From Chloroflexota bacterium (GTDB lineage: Bacteria > Chloroflexota > Dehalococcoidia > Lucifugimonadales > Lucifugimonadaceae): a DNA stretch of 64,000 bases. Numbering within the stretch: the stretch's first letter is position 1; the number at the start of each line of letters is the position of its first letter. Shown here piece by piece: positions 35,852 to 44,715 of the stretch. A program made the translations under genes and the position numbers. The notes below the pieces were generated by a model. The model was not told the DNA's origin, made no database searches, and worked only from the letters and a program-made list of their open reading frames with translations. Location of the stretch: positions 31,131-95,130 of the forward strand of contig JAQCHZ010000010.1 of NCBI GenBank assembly GCA_027618835.1, in the 5' to 3' direction.

Positions 35852-37012
35852 GTGCCACTGGCACCCACCACCACCATGACATCAGCGAAAACCAGAGAAA
35901 AAACCCTCGTAGTCATCCAACTCTCCGGAGGAAACGACTACCTCAACTGCATCGTCCCGTACCAGAACGGTTTCTACAAAGATTCCCGACCCAACATTTG
36001 CATCACCGACGACCAAGTTATCCCACTCGACAATGGCTATGGACTCAACCCCGGCATGGGTCCGATGAAAACGCTCTACGATCAGGGCAAGGTCGCCATC
36101 GTGCATGGCATCGGTTATCCCGTTCCCAACCGATCTCACTTCCGATCTATGGATATTTGGCACACAGCAGAACCGACCACAGTCGGCTCAAAAGGCTGGC
36201 TCGGTCAGGCAATCAAGGAACTCGACCCCGAAGGCAGCAACCCGGTTACTGCGGTGAACTTCGGAAATGGACTTCCAAGAGCACTTGCAGCCCCCGGAGT
36301 TCCCGTTGCATCGGTTGGAGATCTCGAAAACTACGGACTCCTAAAAGGAGTCGTCGGAGCCAACCAACGCGAGCAGGCTCTAAGCGCCTTCAGTCGCATG
36401 TACACGCCTTTATTAGGGTCAGACACAGTTATGGACTATCTCGGCCAAACAGGACTCGATGCGTTGCGAGGAGCCGACATCCTCAAAGAAGCTCCGTTGA
36501 AGTACAAATCAAGTGTTGAGTATCCAGACAACCCGTTCGCCAAAAGCCTCAAAGGCGTCGCTCAGGTCCACTTTGCCGATCTCGGAACCCGCGTTTTCTA
36601 CACCCAGTACGGCAGCTTCGACACCCACACCGACGAAGTAGCTCTCCAATCAAAACTGTGGGGCCACATTTCGAGCTCGCTTATCTCGTTCTTCGATGAT
36701 CTTGAAGAACACGGACTCGGCGACGAAGTGACCGTCCTGATGTTCTCTGAATTCGGACGTCGTGTGCTAGACAACGGAACAGGAACCGACCACGGCTCCG
36801 GTGGAGTTGCCTTCGTAGTCGGCAATCAGGTTGCTGGCGGGCACTACGCCGAATACCCGTCAATCGACCCCGCTGATTGGGTGCAAGGCGACCTCGCATT
36901 CAACAATGACTTCCGAGGTCTATACAGCGACATCCTGGAAGACTGGCTAGAAGTCGAAGCTAAACCCATAGTCAACGGCACCTACGAAAAAATAAAACCC
37001 TTCTCAGTCTAG
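35852..37012 (+). CDS. DUF1501 family protein
   Basis: This alkaline-phosphatase-fold protein of the DUF1501 family contains LVVIQLSGGNDYLNCIVPY, NPGMGPMKTLYDQGKVAIVHGIGYP, NRSHFRSMDIWHT, YGSFDTHTDE and the C-terminal FSEFGRRVLDNGTGTDHGSGG. Many relatives carry a Tat signal; this one has none, starting directly before the first strand. A GTG (35852) or the ATG at 35876 could be the start. The GTG forms part of a GTGCCAcTGGCAC palindrome. It completes the DUF1800-NHL-DUF1501 cluster. Confidence 0.9.
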   Translation: MPLAPTTTMTSAKTREKTLVVIQLSGGNDYLNCIVPYQNGFYKDSRPNICITDDQVIPLDNGYGLNPGMGPMKTLYDQGKVAIVHGIGYPVPNRSHFRSMDIWHTAEPTTVGSKGWLGQAIKELDPEGSNPVTAVNFGNGLPRALAAPGVPVASVGDLENYGLLKGVVGANQREQALSAFSRMYTPLLGSDTVMDYLGQTGLDALRGADILKEAPLKYKSSVEYPDNPFAKSLKGVAQVHFADLGTRVFYTQYGSFDTHTDEVALQSKLWGHISSSLISFFDDLEEHGLGDEVTVLMFSEFGRRVLDNGTGTDHGSGGVAFVVGNQVAGGHYAEYPSIDPADWVQGDLAFNNDFRGLYSDILEDWLEVEAKPIVNGTYEKIKPFSV

Positions 37013-37119
37013 TCCTCCCTCCCAGAGTGGTAGGGAGTTAGAGAGTGGGAGACTGCGACGCGTGACTGAGTCGTTCGACGACAATGGAACCTAACGCCGA
37101 TGACGAGCGCGACTAACGC
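37013..37119. repeat. Interspersed hairpin repeat between convergent genes
   Basis: The CTCCCTCCCAGAGTGG..GGGAG start, GTTAGAGAGTGGGAGACTGCGACG, a hairpin GTCGT-tcg-ACGAC (37070-37082) and a final GATGACGAGCGCGACTAACG tail are present. The unit fills the gap between the DUF1501 gene and the convergent MFS gene. Confidence 0.7.
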
Positions 37120-37125
37120 ACCCAA

Positions 37126-38355
37126 CTAACTAGGTGAAATATCTTCGCCCCGCCGCAACATCGGCCAAACCACCGCCGCGAATGCCAGAGCGACAATACC
37201 TTCGATCGAAACGATCATCACGGCCCTCGACGGTCCAAACAAAGTCGCCATAAGTCCGATGTTGAGAATGCCAATCGGGCCGATTCCAATTCCAACCGCC
37301 AGCAACCCCAGCATTCGAGACCGCATTTCCGGCGGAGTGGCCATCAGTATCAGGGCGCCTTGTGTCGTGGAGAACGCCGCGAGCCCGAGCCCACCGATAA
37401 ATACCAGCGGAAGAGACAACACGAACCAGTTCGATAGAGAAAACAGCAACGCTGGTATCAAGTACAAGAACGAACCGTAGAAATAGATGCGACCGTATTT
37501 GGCTGGATCGCCACGGAACGCAATTAACGCCGCTCCGATCAGTGATCCGACGCCCTGTGACGAGACCAACACTCCAACCAATAACGGACTAAGACCGAGA
37601 TCGTCCTCGCCTATAACAGGAATAATGCTCCTAATTGGAGTCGCCCACATATCGACGATTACGGTGATCGCGATAATCCCGACAATAACGCTTCGTGATC
37701 GTGCAAATCCGAGTGCTAATCGAAAATCTGAGGTAAAACTCGGTCGGACTACAGATTTAATAGGGCGCTGATACTTCACCGTCAGCGCAATCAATCCTCC
37801 GATTACATAAGCACCCGTCCCAAAAAAGTAGACACCCTTCATGCCCATGAATTGAAGAATTCCGCCGCCTATTACCGGGCCGACCGCTAGCGCCGAGATC
37901 ATCAATGCACCGTCTAGCCCGACGGCGCGTCCCGCTCTCGAATTACCGACGCTCTCAGCAAGCATCGGTCTTCGTACCGAGAAATCGGTCGTCCAGATAA
38001 CTCCGTTGATGAAAACGCCAATCGCAACTTGCCAGATCTCAAGGTTGTCCTGTGACGCCAAAAAACCGAGTATTGCCGCTTCGACTGCCAAGACCGCGAA
38101 GATCGCAACAAATATATTCTTGCGATCAAACCTGTCGGCGACAACACCGAATACGAGCCCGAAAGGAATTAGCGGAACCCGCTGAATAAACAGCATCATC
38201 GCCACGTAAAAAGCGTTACCTGTCTTCTGAAACACGAATACGGCGATCGCCAGAGTTTCGAACTGCCGCATCACTTCGAGAAGCAATCCCGATAGCAGGA
38301 GTTTCCGAAAGTTCAGGTTGGACCAGAGCGACACGGTAGGCTGGTTTTGAGTCAA
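37126..38355 (-). CDS. MFS transporter (MFS_3 branch)
   Basis: The 409-residue carrier starts at a TTG (38355) and has about twelve membrane segments. NLNFRKLLLSGLLLEVMRQFETLAIAVFV in TM1, FGVVADRFDRKNIFV in the first loop and VISALAVGPVIGGGI are typical of the EntS-like branch, as in the carrier at 27.6 kb. Substrate unknown. It is encoded opposite to the DUF1501 cluster. Confidence 0.85.
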   Translation of the reverse strand: MTQNQPTVSLWSNLNFRKLLLSGLLLEVMRQFETLAIAVFVFQKTGNAFYVAMMLFIQRVPLIPFGLVFGVVADRFDRKNIFVAIFAVLAVEAAILGFLASQDNLEIWQVAIGVFINGVIWTTDFSVRRPMLAESVGNSRAGRAVGLDGALMISALAVGPVIGGGILQFMGMKGVYFFGTGAYVIGGLIALTVKYQRPIKSVVRPSFTSDFRLALGFARSRSVIVGIIAITVIVDMWATPIRSIIPVIGEDDLGLSPLLVGVLVSSQGVGSLIGAALIAFRGDPAKYGRIYFYGSFLYLIPALLFSLSNWFVLSLPLVFIGGLGLAAFSTTQGALILMATPPEMRSRMLGLLAVGIGIGPIGILNIGLMATLFGPSRAVMIVSIEGIVALAFAAVVWPMLRRGEDISPS

Positions 38356-38493
38356 GACGGTGAGCAGATATTTCGAATAACAGAGTCAATAAGCGACAAA
38401 AATTTTGTTACGCCTCAGCATGTGCCATATATTCACTCGGAAAAACTGGCGCCATTTAGCGCCAGTCGATGATGAGACAGCGAATCACCCTCG

Positions 38494-38853
38494 TCAATCC
38501 AGTGTAATAAACAACGAATGGCGAACCTGACCGTTCACAGCCCTCGAAATATGGCCCTGCCCCGTCGTGTCCTCAGCAAGAAACATCTCACCCACGCCCA
38601 TCACCCGTTTCTCACCTGACCCGACCGTAATTTCAACCGCGCCATCGAGATTAATCACGTATTGCCGACGTGGTGCAACGTGAAAATCGTAGTCATACGA
38701 CTCGCTCGTCTCTCGAAAAATAATGCCCGTCGCAGGAAATCGCTCCGAGATGTGCCCAACAACGTTCTGCTCCATCTCCACCTCAATCTCACCAAAGTGC
38801 GACTGCCCATCATCGCCCGTATACAACCGCGTAACCTTCGTCTTTTTAGTCAT
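38494..38853 (-). CDS. Cupin-domain protein
   Basis: The 119-residue single-domain cupin has the beta pattern GIIFRETSESYDYDFHVAPRRQYVINLDGAVEITVGSGE, then MGVGEMFLAEDTTGQGHISRAV. The usual metal ligands (HxH-E) are only partly kept: one histidine in DFHVAP and one in QGHISR. It may bind metal weakly or a ligand without metal. Downstream are repeats; the MFS gene follows on the same strand after 138 bp. Confidence 0.75.
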   Translation of the reverse strand: MTKKTKVTRLYTGDDGQSHFGEIEVEMEQNVVGHISERFPATGIIFRETSESYDYDFHVAPRRQYVINLDGAVEITVGSGEKRVMGVGEMFLAEDTTGQGHISRAVNGQVRHSLFITLD

Positions 38854-39285
38854 AACGCCAACTTGAATCTAATTGCTACCTCTCCTATTGGAGAGGGCTG
38901 GGGTGAGGGAGGAATCTGCGACCAGAACATATTCACCGATAGAGAAATTCCTCACTCAACCTAACCTTCTCCCCAAAGAGAAGAAACTCTTCACAATCCC
39001 ACAAAACGAACAGAAGCCTGAATCGTGAGATTCAGGCTTCTAATTACGATCTATTTCGGCAACCCGGAGCAATCGGTCCTCTCTCCCAGAGTGGGAGGGA
39101 GTTAGAGGGTGGGAGAATTGCGACGTCGAGCCGAGTCATCAGATGACGACCGCGACTAACGCAAGACTGCGCCGCGCGACCAAGTCGTTAGACGACGCCC
39201 GGAGCTAACAAGTTAGAGCAGGAGACTCGGAGGCGAGTTACAAAGTAACGAGCGAGACTAACGCTACATCTAAAAGCCTTCAGCT
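38854..39285. repeat. Intergenic region with terminator and the longest hairpin-repeat array
   Basis: The region starts with a CTCTCCTATTGGAGAGGGCTGGGGTGAGGG element (about 38880-38911) and holds a terminator hairpin at 39012-39041. An array at 39076-39266 has three hairpins: GTCATC-a-GATGAC (39135-39147), GTCGT-tag-ACGAC (39184-39196) and GTTAC-aaa-GTAAC (39237-39249). They are followed by GACCGCGACTAACG, GCCCGGAGCTAAC and GAGCGAGACTAACG respectively. No gene is supported. Confidence 0.75.
39012..39041. terminator. Hairpin, probable transcription terminator
   Basis: AGAAGCCTGAATC pairs perfectly with GATTCAGGCTTCT (13 bp) around a GTGA loop. The U-tract is weak on both sides (TAATTA; TTCGTTTTGT on the other strand). 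It may end the lpdA transcript from the minus strand. Confidence 0.6.
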
Positions 39286-40695
39286 TTAGAAGTGAATAGC
39301 CTCGCCAGTTACCGCCGCTCCAGCTTCCTTCACGGCCTCTGACAACGTCGGGTGAGCGTGAGTCATCTTGTGCAGCTCAAGGTTCGTACCCTCAAGCATC
39401 TGCAGCATGCCAATCTCAGCTATCAACTCCGTAGCTTCAGGACCAATAATGTGCGCCCCAATAACTTCACCCGTGTCATCGTCGGTAAGCACCTTCACGA
39501 AGCCCTGAGGGTCGCCAATCGCAACCGACTTACCGGCAACAGCAAATGGCACCTTACCGATCTTCAAATTCACACCGTTCTCGCGAGCCTGCGCCTCGGT
39601 TAGCCCAATCGAAGCAATCTGCGGCTGAGCGTACGTGCAGCGAGGCATGTTCACATAATCCTCGATCGGCTCGACATCGTGACCCGCAATAGTCTCCGCA
39701 GCCACAACACCCTGGTCGAACGCCACGTGCGCAAGCATCAGCTTGCCATTCACATCGCCCACGGCGTACACGCCACCGACGTTCGTGCGCATGTTTCCGT
39801 CGACCTCGATGTATCCGGGGCGAACAGTGTTGATGCCGACGTTCTCAAGACCAATACCATCGGTGTTTGGCTGAACACCAACACCAAGAAGCACCTTGTC
39901 GCAAATGAACTCTTCTTTTTCACCGTTTACTTCGTACTGAACCGCAAGTCGGCCGTTTTTCTTCTCGACACCCGAAACGCTGGCAGAAACGGCAAATTCT
40001 ATGCCCTGTCGACCGAACTGACGCTCCAGCTCAACCGAAACCTCTTCGTCTTCGCGAGGAACGAGATGCCCAAGCATTTCGAACATCTTTACGTTCACGC
40101 CGTAAGAATTGAAGTAGTAAGCGAACTCACAGCCGATAGCCGATGCGCCAATAACGGCAACAGCTTCCGGCTGCTCTCGAAGTTCAAGAGCGTGGCGAGA
40201 GGTAATGATGTCCACGCCGTCGATCTCAAGACCCGGCAGACTTCGCGCTCGTGCACCCGTTGCAATAACAATATTTTTGGCAGTAAGCGTCTCGCCGCCA
40301 TCGACATCGATCTGTGTCGACGATTTCAGCGTCGCCTTGCCCATAACGAGGGTGATCTTGTTCTTCTTGAACAGGAATCCAATTCCGTTCGTGAGAGCCT
40401 TCGAAACCTTGCGGGAACGATCAACGGCCTTCGACATGCTTGCCGACCACTCGCCAACCTCGATGCCCCAGTCTTCAGCGTGCCTCAGATGGTTCACAAC
40501 TTCGGCGTTCTTCAGAAGCGATTTCGAAGGTATGCAGCCCCAGTTCAAGCAAACTCCACCAAGTCCACCAATTCCAGTGCCGTCGTCCTTCTCAATAACC
40601 GCAACGCTCAAGCCAAGCTGAGCACCCCTAATCGCGGCGTGGTATCCGCCAGGACCCGCACCAATAACAACAAGATCGAAGTTAGTTTCTGCCAT
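39286..40695 (-). CDS. lpdA: Dihydrolipoyl dehydrogenase
   Basis: This is the E3 flavoprotein (469 residues) that reoxidises dihydrolipoamide in 2-oxoacid dehydrogenase and glycine-cleavage complexes. It has FAD-binding GAGPGGYHAAIRGAQLG, the redox pair C49/C54 in GGVCLNWGCIPSK, the NAD-binding GASAIGCEFAYYFNSYG, AVGDVNGKLMLAHVA and the C-terminal HAHPTLSEAVKEA with the catalytic His-Glu. No partner E1/E2 genes lie next to it, so it probably serves several complexes. Confidence 0.96.
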   Translation of the reverse strand: MAETNFDLVVIGAGPGGYHAAIRGAQLGLSVAVIEKDDGTGIGGLGGVCLNWGCIPSKSLLKNAEVVNHLRHAEDWGIEVGEWSASMSKAVDRSRKVSKALTNGIGFLFKKNKITLVMGKATLKSSTQIDVDGGETLTAKNIVIATGARARSLPGLEIDGVDIITSRHALELREQPEAVAVIGASAIGCEFAYYFNSYGVNVKMFEMLGHLVPREDEEVSVELERQFGRQGIEFAVSASVSGVEKKNGRLAVQYEVNGEKEEFICDKVLLGVGVQPNTDGIGLENVGINTVRPGYIEVDGNMRTNVGGVYAVGDVNGKLMLAHVAFDQGVVAAETIAGHDVEPIEDYVNMPRCTYAQPQIASIGLTEAQARENGVNLKIGKVPFAVAGKSVAIGDPQGFVKVLTDDDTGEVIGAHIIGPEATELIAEIGMLQMLEGTNLELHKMTHAHPTLSEAVKEAGAAVTGEAIHF

Positions 40696-40952
40696 TCGGA
40701 AAATCTTTTCATTTCTGGGGAGAACCGCCGCGTGCTGAAGCGAGTCAGCGCGCTCTCCATGCGCATCTCAATCACAATATCTACCGGTAGTCTAACCAGC
40801 AAATTTCAGCAATCCACAAAATCAACCGCCCGATTATACGTGCGAATCTGGCCAGTACGACCCCAACTCAGCGCCAACAACCCGCCCACTGTCATCCTGA
40901 ATTCATTTTCAGGATCTATCCACCCGCACTCACAACGTAAACAGAGCGCTCT
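40696..40952. repeat. Intergenic gap with one palindromic repeat
   Basis: A GTCATCCTGAATTCATTTTCAGGATCT copy lies at 40891-40917, just downstream of the following minus-strand gene. The rest is unremarkable and includes the likely lpdA promoter region. Confidence 0.5.
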
Positions 40953-41270
40953 CTACTCGTCCGAAACCGAGTCCTCATCCCGTGGCGACCCAATGCTCGG
41001 CTCGTAAGCCTTGGCCCCACCAATCGACGTATCGAAAATCTTGTACGCCCTCGCACCCACCACAGCAACAAAAATCGCCGTGAACAAAACCAACAAAAAA
41101 ATTACCAACGAAACGTAAGCGTACGGCTCCCAGCTAGCAGGGCACTTGCGAATGCCCGAACACAACCAAGCACTCGTCGCCGCGTAGCCGATCGCAATCA
41201 TCAAACCCAGCAAATTGCCGAAAATCAATCCGACAACCAAAGGGCGTCTTTTTCCAAGAAATCTAAACAT
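40953..41270 (-). CDS. Small membrane protein (105 aa)
   Basis: Two membrane helices are clear (about 10-32 and 48-72). Between them is a short loop with two cysteines (LCSGIRKCPASWEP) that may form a disulfide outside the membrane. The C-terminal tail is acidic (RDEDSVSDE). GAGGG lies just before the ATG. No family is recognised. The gene is 57 bp downstream of the lipoprotein gene, so they are likely co-transcribed. Confidence 0.65.
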   Translation of the reverse strand: MFRFLGKRRPLVVGLIFGNLLGLMIAIGYAATSAWLCSGIRKCPASWEPYAYVSLVIFLLVLFTAIFVAVVGARAYKIFDTSIGGAKAYEPSIGSPRDEDSVSDE

Positions 41271-41327
41271 CGTCCCTCAACACTACCGCCAAACAACCGC
41301 CCTCGCACCACCAACTACTCCCCGTCT

Positions 41328-41939
41328 CTATCCCCCAACCCGCTTCAGCACACCCCGGCCGATCATCTCCATATCGCCAGCGTTCCAGAGCGACTCAGCC
41401 ATCGACGGCCCCGCCGTCACCGTCACCAGCCACTCACCCTGTCGCATCACCGTCGTCCGGCCAACCCCATCGCTATCCATCAACGCCGAAAGCATATCCA
41501 CGAAATCTTCATCAGCATTGTTTAGCTCCGAAATCACAGCACCCGTCTCCGAGTACGCACCCTTCATCAGCTCGTAGTGATCATCAGCCGCATCCTCAGA
41601 CTCCAAATGAATCAGCACCACCGCCAAAAACTCACGACCCGACTCTCCAGTGTCGTACAATGCCGAGCACATCGACTCAATCTGCGGTTCCGACTTATTG
41701 ACCGTGCTCGTAAGCGAATCCGTAAACAACTTCAGATCGCCCTCGACCGGCGTCAACACGCCAGAGCAATTGTCGGCATCAACCAGCGCCGCCGAAACTG
41801 CCGAAGAACCCGCCTCTGAAGTAGCGTTCGGCGGAAACTGAACTGGCTCCGACCCGCCACCCGAACTGCTCGATACGCAGGCTGTCATCGCAACCACCGC
41901 AATCGCCATAAAAACCACAAATCCCGCTACTCGAAACAT
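41328..41939 (-). CDS. Lipoprotein of unknown function
   Basis: The 203-residue product has a hydrophobic N-terminus ending in the lipobox MTAC (C21), then a serine/glycine linker (VSSSSGGGSEP). The mature part contains a cysteine pair (DADNCSGVL and IESMCSAL) and a long acidic helix-rich region around DFVDMLSALMDSD. It resembles other small lipoproteins of this window in layout but not in sequence. No known family. Confidence 0.7.
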   Translation of the reverse strand: MFRVAGFVVFMAIAVVAMTACVSSSSGGGSEPVQFPPNATSEAGSSAVSAALVDADNCSGVLTPVEGDLKLFTDSLTSTVNKSEPQIESMCSALYDTGESGREFLAVVLIHLESEDAADDHYELMKGAYSETGAVISELNNADEDFVDMLSALMDSDGVGRTTVMRQGEWLVTVTAGPSMAESLWNAGDMEMIGRGVLKRVGG

Positions 41940-42135
41940 CTCAACCCCGTTTTAAAATAAATACTCAACAAAATCTACCACCCACACCCATGTAACGACC
42001 CAGCAAACGAAATTGTGCCATCAACGGTATTCAGTGAGCATCGATATCCAACGCCTTTAATACGATCAATTTTCTTCGTGATCCGCATAAAACTGCCCGC
42101 ACCACCAGTCACTCTTAATCACTCCAAATTGGTCA

Positions 42136-42164
42136 TTATTGCCCTTATTATGAACACGTATAAT
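42136..42164 (+). promoter_or_regulatory. Candidate sigma-70 promoter for the alanine dehydrogenase remnant
   Basis: TTATTG (42136-42141) is separated by 17 bases from a perfect TATAAT (42159-42164). It lies 30 bp before the TTG start of the ald remnant, which has its own GAGGTGA ribosome site. Confidence 0.5.
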
Positions 42165-42194
42165 TCAACATAGGATTTTCAATGAGGTGAATAG

Positions 42195-42733
42195 TTGCTG
42201 TTCGGAATTCCAAGCGAAACTAAAATCGGCGAACACCGCGTCGCCCTCACGCCTGAAAGCGCTCGCAAACAAACCGCCCTAATCCAAACTGGCGCAGGCT
42301 CTGGAAGTGGATACAGCGACGATGCATACCGAAACGCCGGCTGCCAAATCGCCAACTCCGCCCACCGGTCCTCCTTAAAGAAAACCAAATCGCAAAAATG
42401 CAACCCGGATCAGTCCTCGTCGACGTCTCAGTCGATCAAGGCGGCTGCTTCGAAACGACCCACGAAACGACCTACGAAGATCCCACCTACACCGTTCACG
42501 GCGTAGTTCACTACGCAGTAGCGAACATGCCCGGCGTCGTCCCAAAAACAGCCACGGCAGCGCTATCAAACGCTACACTTTCGTACCTAATCAGCATCGC
42601 TGAACACGGAATAATCAACGCACTGAAAATCGACGAAGGATTTGCCTCCGGAGTAAACACCCACAAAGGCAAACCCATCGACCCCGGCCTCGCCGACACA
42701 ATGGGCGTAACACCAACCCTATTCGCAGCATAA
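42195..42733 (+). pseudogene. ald: Alanine dehydrogenase remnant with large internal deletion
   Basis: GAGGTGA precedes a TTG start. The first 60 codons read LLFGIPSETKIGEHRVALTPESA, then a GAGSGSGYSDDAYRNAGCQI block, which is the family's N-terminus. The reading then jumps, in another phase from about 42370, to MQPGSVLVDVSVDQGG and VHYAVANMPGVVPKTAT, the family's C-terminal third. About 200 residues including the NAD-binding fold and catalytic residues are missing. The product cannot be active. Promoter and ribosome site look intact, so loss was recent. Confidence 0.88.
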
Positions 42734-42828
42734 GCAATAAACCAAGCTAGAACCCAACCCAAATGTCATCCTGAGCCAGTCGAAGGACGATACACAAGCC
42801 AACTAACCCAACCCGAGCCCAACAACGT

Positions 42829-42903
42829 CCCATTTCCGGACGGAAAGGGCTAGGAATATGAGACTACCGAGCCGAGTTACAAAGTAACGAGCGCGAGAAA
42901 CGA
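42829..42903. repeat. Interspersed hairpin repeat before the aminotransferase gene
   Basis: CCATTTCCGGACGGAAAGGGCTAGG leads to a hairpin GTTAC-aaa-GTAAC (42876-42888) with tail GAGCGCGAGAAACG, ending 8 bp before the next start codon. A GTCATCCTGAGCCAGTCGAAGGAC element lies at about 42764-42787. Confidence 0.65.
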
Positions 42904-42910
42904 AGACCCC

Positions 42911-44290
42911 ATGCCAATACCCGCCGCCAACGACCCCGTCGCCCTCCGACAAGCCGTCCTCGACCACATGCACGTCGGCATGACAAACCAAACCCTCCTC
43001 GCCGAAGAAGGCGGGCCCCTACTAATGGCATCCGCCGAAGGCATCTACGTAACCGACGTCGAAGGAAACAAATTCATCGACGGCATCTCCGGCATGTACT
43101 TCCGTAACGCCGGCCACGGCAGAGAAGAAATCGCCAAAGCCATCTACGACCAACTCGTCTCCATCAGCATGAACGTCTACTCAGGCGCTACGCCAAAAAC
43201 TATCCAACTCGCAGCCAAACTCGCCGAAATCGCACCCGGCGACCTCACCCGTACCTTCTTCTGCCAAGGCGGATCCGAAGCCAACGAATCATCCCTCAAA
43301 ATGGCCCAGGCATACCACGTACGCCGAGGCGACCGAGGACGATACAAAGTCATCTCACGAGAAGGCTCCTACCACGGAAGCACCTACGGAACCATGTGGC
43401 TCGGCGGCCACCCCGGCTTTCCACGAACCGACTACCAGCCAAAGCCAGCCAACGTCGTAACCGTCGGACAGCCCCACTACTACCGCGACACCTACGGAGC
43501 CTCCTCTGCACAGGAAAACGGCGAACGAGCTGCCCTAGAAATTGAAAAGGCAATACTGTTCGAAGGCCCCGAATCCGTATCCGCAGTAATCGGCGAACCC
43601 GTATCGCAACCACTCGGAGGCGTCGTGCCACCACCCAACTACTGGCCAATGGTTCGCGAGATTTGCGATAAATACGGCGTGTTATTGATATTCGATGAAG
43701 TTATTACAGGATTTGGACGACTCGGCACTTGGTTCGGATCCGACCTCGTGGGCGTTGTTCCCGACATCATGTCGTTCGCGAAAGGCATAACCTCCGGCTA
43801 CTTCCCTTTAGGCGGATCGATCTCGTCCCAGAAGATCGCCGACGCCTTTGCAGGCGGGCCCGAAAAGGTCTGGTCGCACATGTATACCTACTCAGCCCAC
43901 CCCGGCGGTGCCGCAGCCGCATTCGCCAACCTCGAAATCGTCGAACGCGAAAACCTAGTAGAAAACGCCCGAGTTCGAGGCGAGCAAATCGATGAGTCTC
44001 TTCAAGAGATGAAAGCGAAGCACCCCATCATCGGCGATGTACGAGGAGTGGGACTAATTCAAGGCATTGAATTCGTCAAAGACCGCGAAACGAAGGAACA
44101 CTTCGATTCATCTATCGGCGTGAATGCGATGTTGACGGAAGAACTCCGTAAGCGAGGCGTCTGGATCCGAGTCCCCGCCTACATCCTCCCAATAGCCCCA
44201 CCACTAACAATCACAGCCGACGAAACCGACACCTTAACCACAATCATCGACGAAGCCCTAGGCGCAGTTGAAGAGCGGTTGGGGGTTTAG
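42911..44290 (+). CDS. Class III aminotransferase (PLP-dependent)
   Basis: The 459-residue fold-type I aminotransferase has FIDGISGMYFRNAGHGREEIAKA, the FFCQGGSEANESSLKMAQ phosphate-site region, REGSYHGSTYGTM, the PLP-ring aspartate D262 (IFDEVITGFGRLG) and the Schiff-base lysine K291 (SFAKGITSGYFPLGG). It is nearest to omega-amino acid:pyruvate and related aminotransferases. The amine donor cannot be fixed. The adjacent alanine dehydrogenase remnant might once have regenerated pyruvate or alanine for it. Confidence 0.92.
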   Translation: MPIPAANDPVALRQAVLDHMHVGMTNQTLLAEEGGPLLMASAEGIYVTDVEGNKFIDGISGMYFRNAGHGREEIAKAIYDQLVSISMNVYSGATPKTIQLAAKLAEIAPGDLTRTFFCQGGSEANESSLKMAQAYHVRRGDRGRYKVISREGSYHGSTYGTMWLGGHPGFPRTDYQPKPANVVTVGQPHYYRDTYGASSAQENGERAALEIEKAILFEGPESVSAVIGEPVSQPLGGVVPPPNYWPMVREICDKYGVLLIFDEVITGFGRLGTWFGSDLVGVVPDIMSFAKGITSGYFPLGGSISSQKIADAFAGGPEKVWSHMYTYSAHPGGAAAAFANLEIVERENLVENARVRGEQIDESLQEMKAKHPIIGDVRGVGLIQGIEFVKDRETKEHFDSSIGVNAMLTEELRKRGVWIRVPAYILPIAPPLTITADETDTLTTIIDEALGAVEERLGV

Positions 44291-44297
44291 CTAGGGA

Positions 44298-44562
44298 TCA
44301 ATTCCTGGGGTAAGACCCGCCGTTCGCATCATCATTCCGCAAGATTCTCTGGAGTTTCAGGAATTCCAGCACAATCTGCCGGTCGACCAATCCCTCTAAC
44401 AGAATACGCTCATCTTCAGGTCGTGACCGGCCACCAGACTTGCCATAGGTGTTGGCCCTTTGATTTTTCGGTTCCACGGCCTCGGTCTTCAAGGCTTCAA
44501 TGACACCTGCATAGGAGCGGTTCTTCAAGACGTGTCGCACAGAATACGCTGACCAGACGTTC
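44298..44562 (-). pseudogene. Serine recombinase remnant
   Basis: From about 44562 the minus strand reads NVWSAYSVRHVLKNRSYAGVIEALKT and on through VEPKNQRANTYGKSGGRSRPEDERILLEGLVDRQI. This is the central part of the Recombinase domain of large serine integrases. A TAG lies just upstream in the same phase, the catalytic N-terminal domain is missing, and the frame ends soon after at 44298. The adjoining 44563-44715 shows only broken frames. It is a fragment of a former integrative element. Confidence 0.7.
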
Positions 44563-44715
44563 TACCCAGCGTCCAGGATACGTGCGGGGTTTGAGCGGCA
44601 GTTCGGGATTGCAAAGGATGATCGTCTGGAGTAGCCGTCAGGTTGGTAATACTCGGGAGTCGATTGGCTTTGACCCACCCCCAATCGTCAGGCGCAGGCG
44701 TACACTTCGTTCGCC

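Noticed and set aside
39076..39266. Tandem hairpins as a CRISPR array
   Set aside because: The units differ in sequence, there are only three, and no uniform spacers or cas genes exist.
39679..41007. 442-codon frame on the plus strand
   Set aside because: It runs antisense to lpdA, which has complete catalytic motifs; the frame is a by-product of that gene's codon use.
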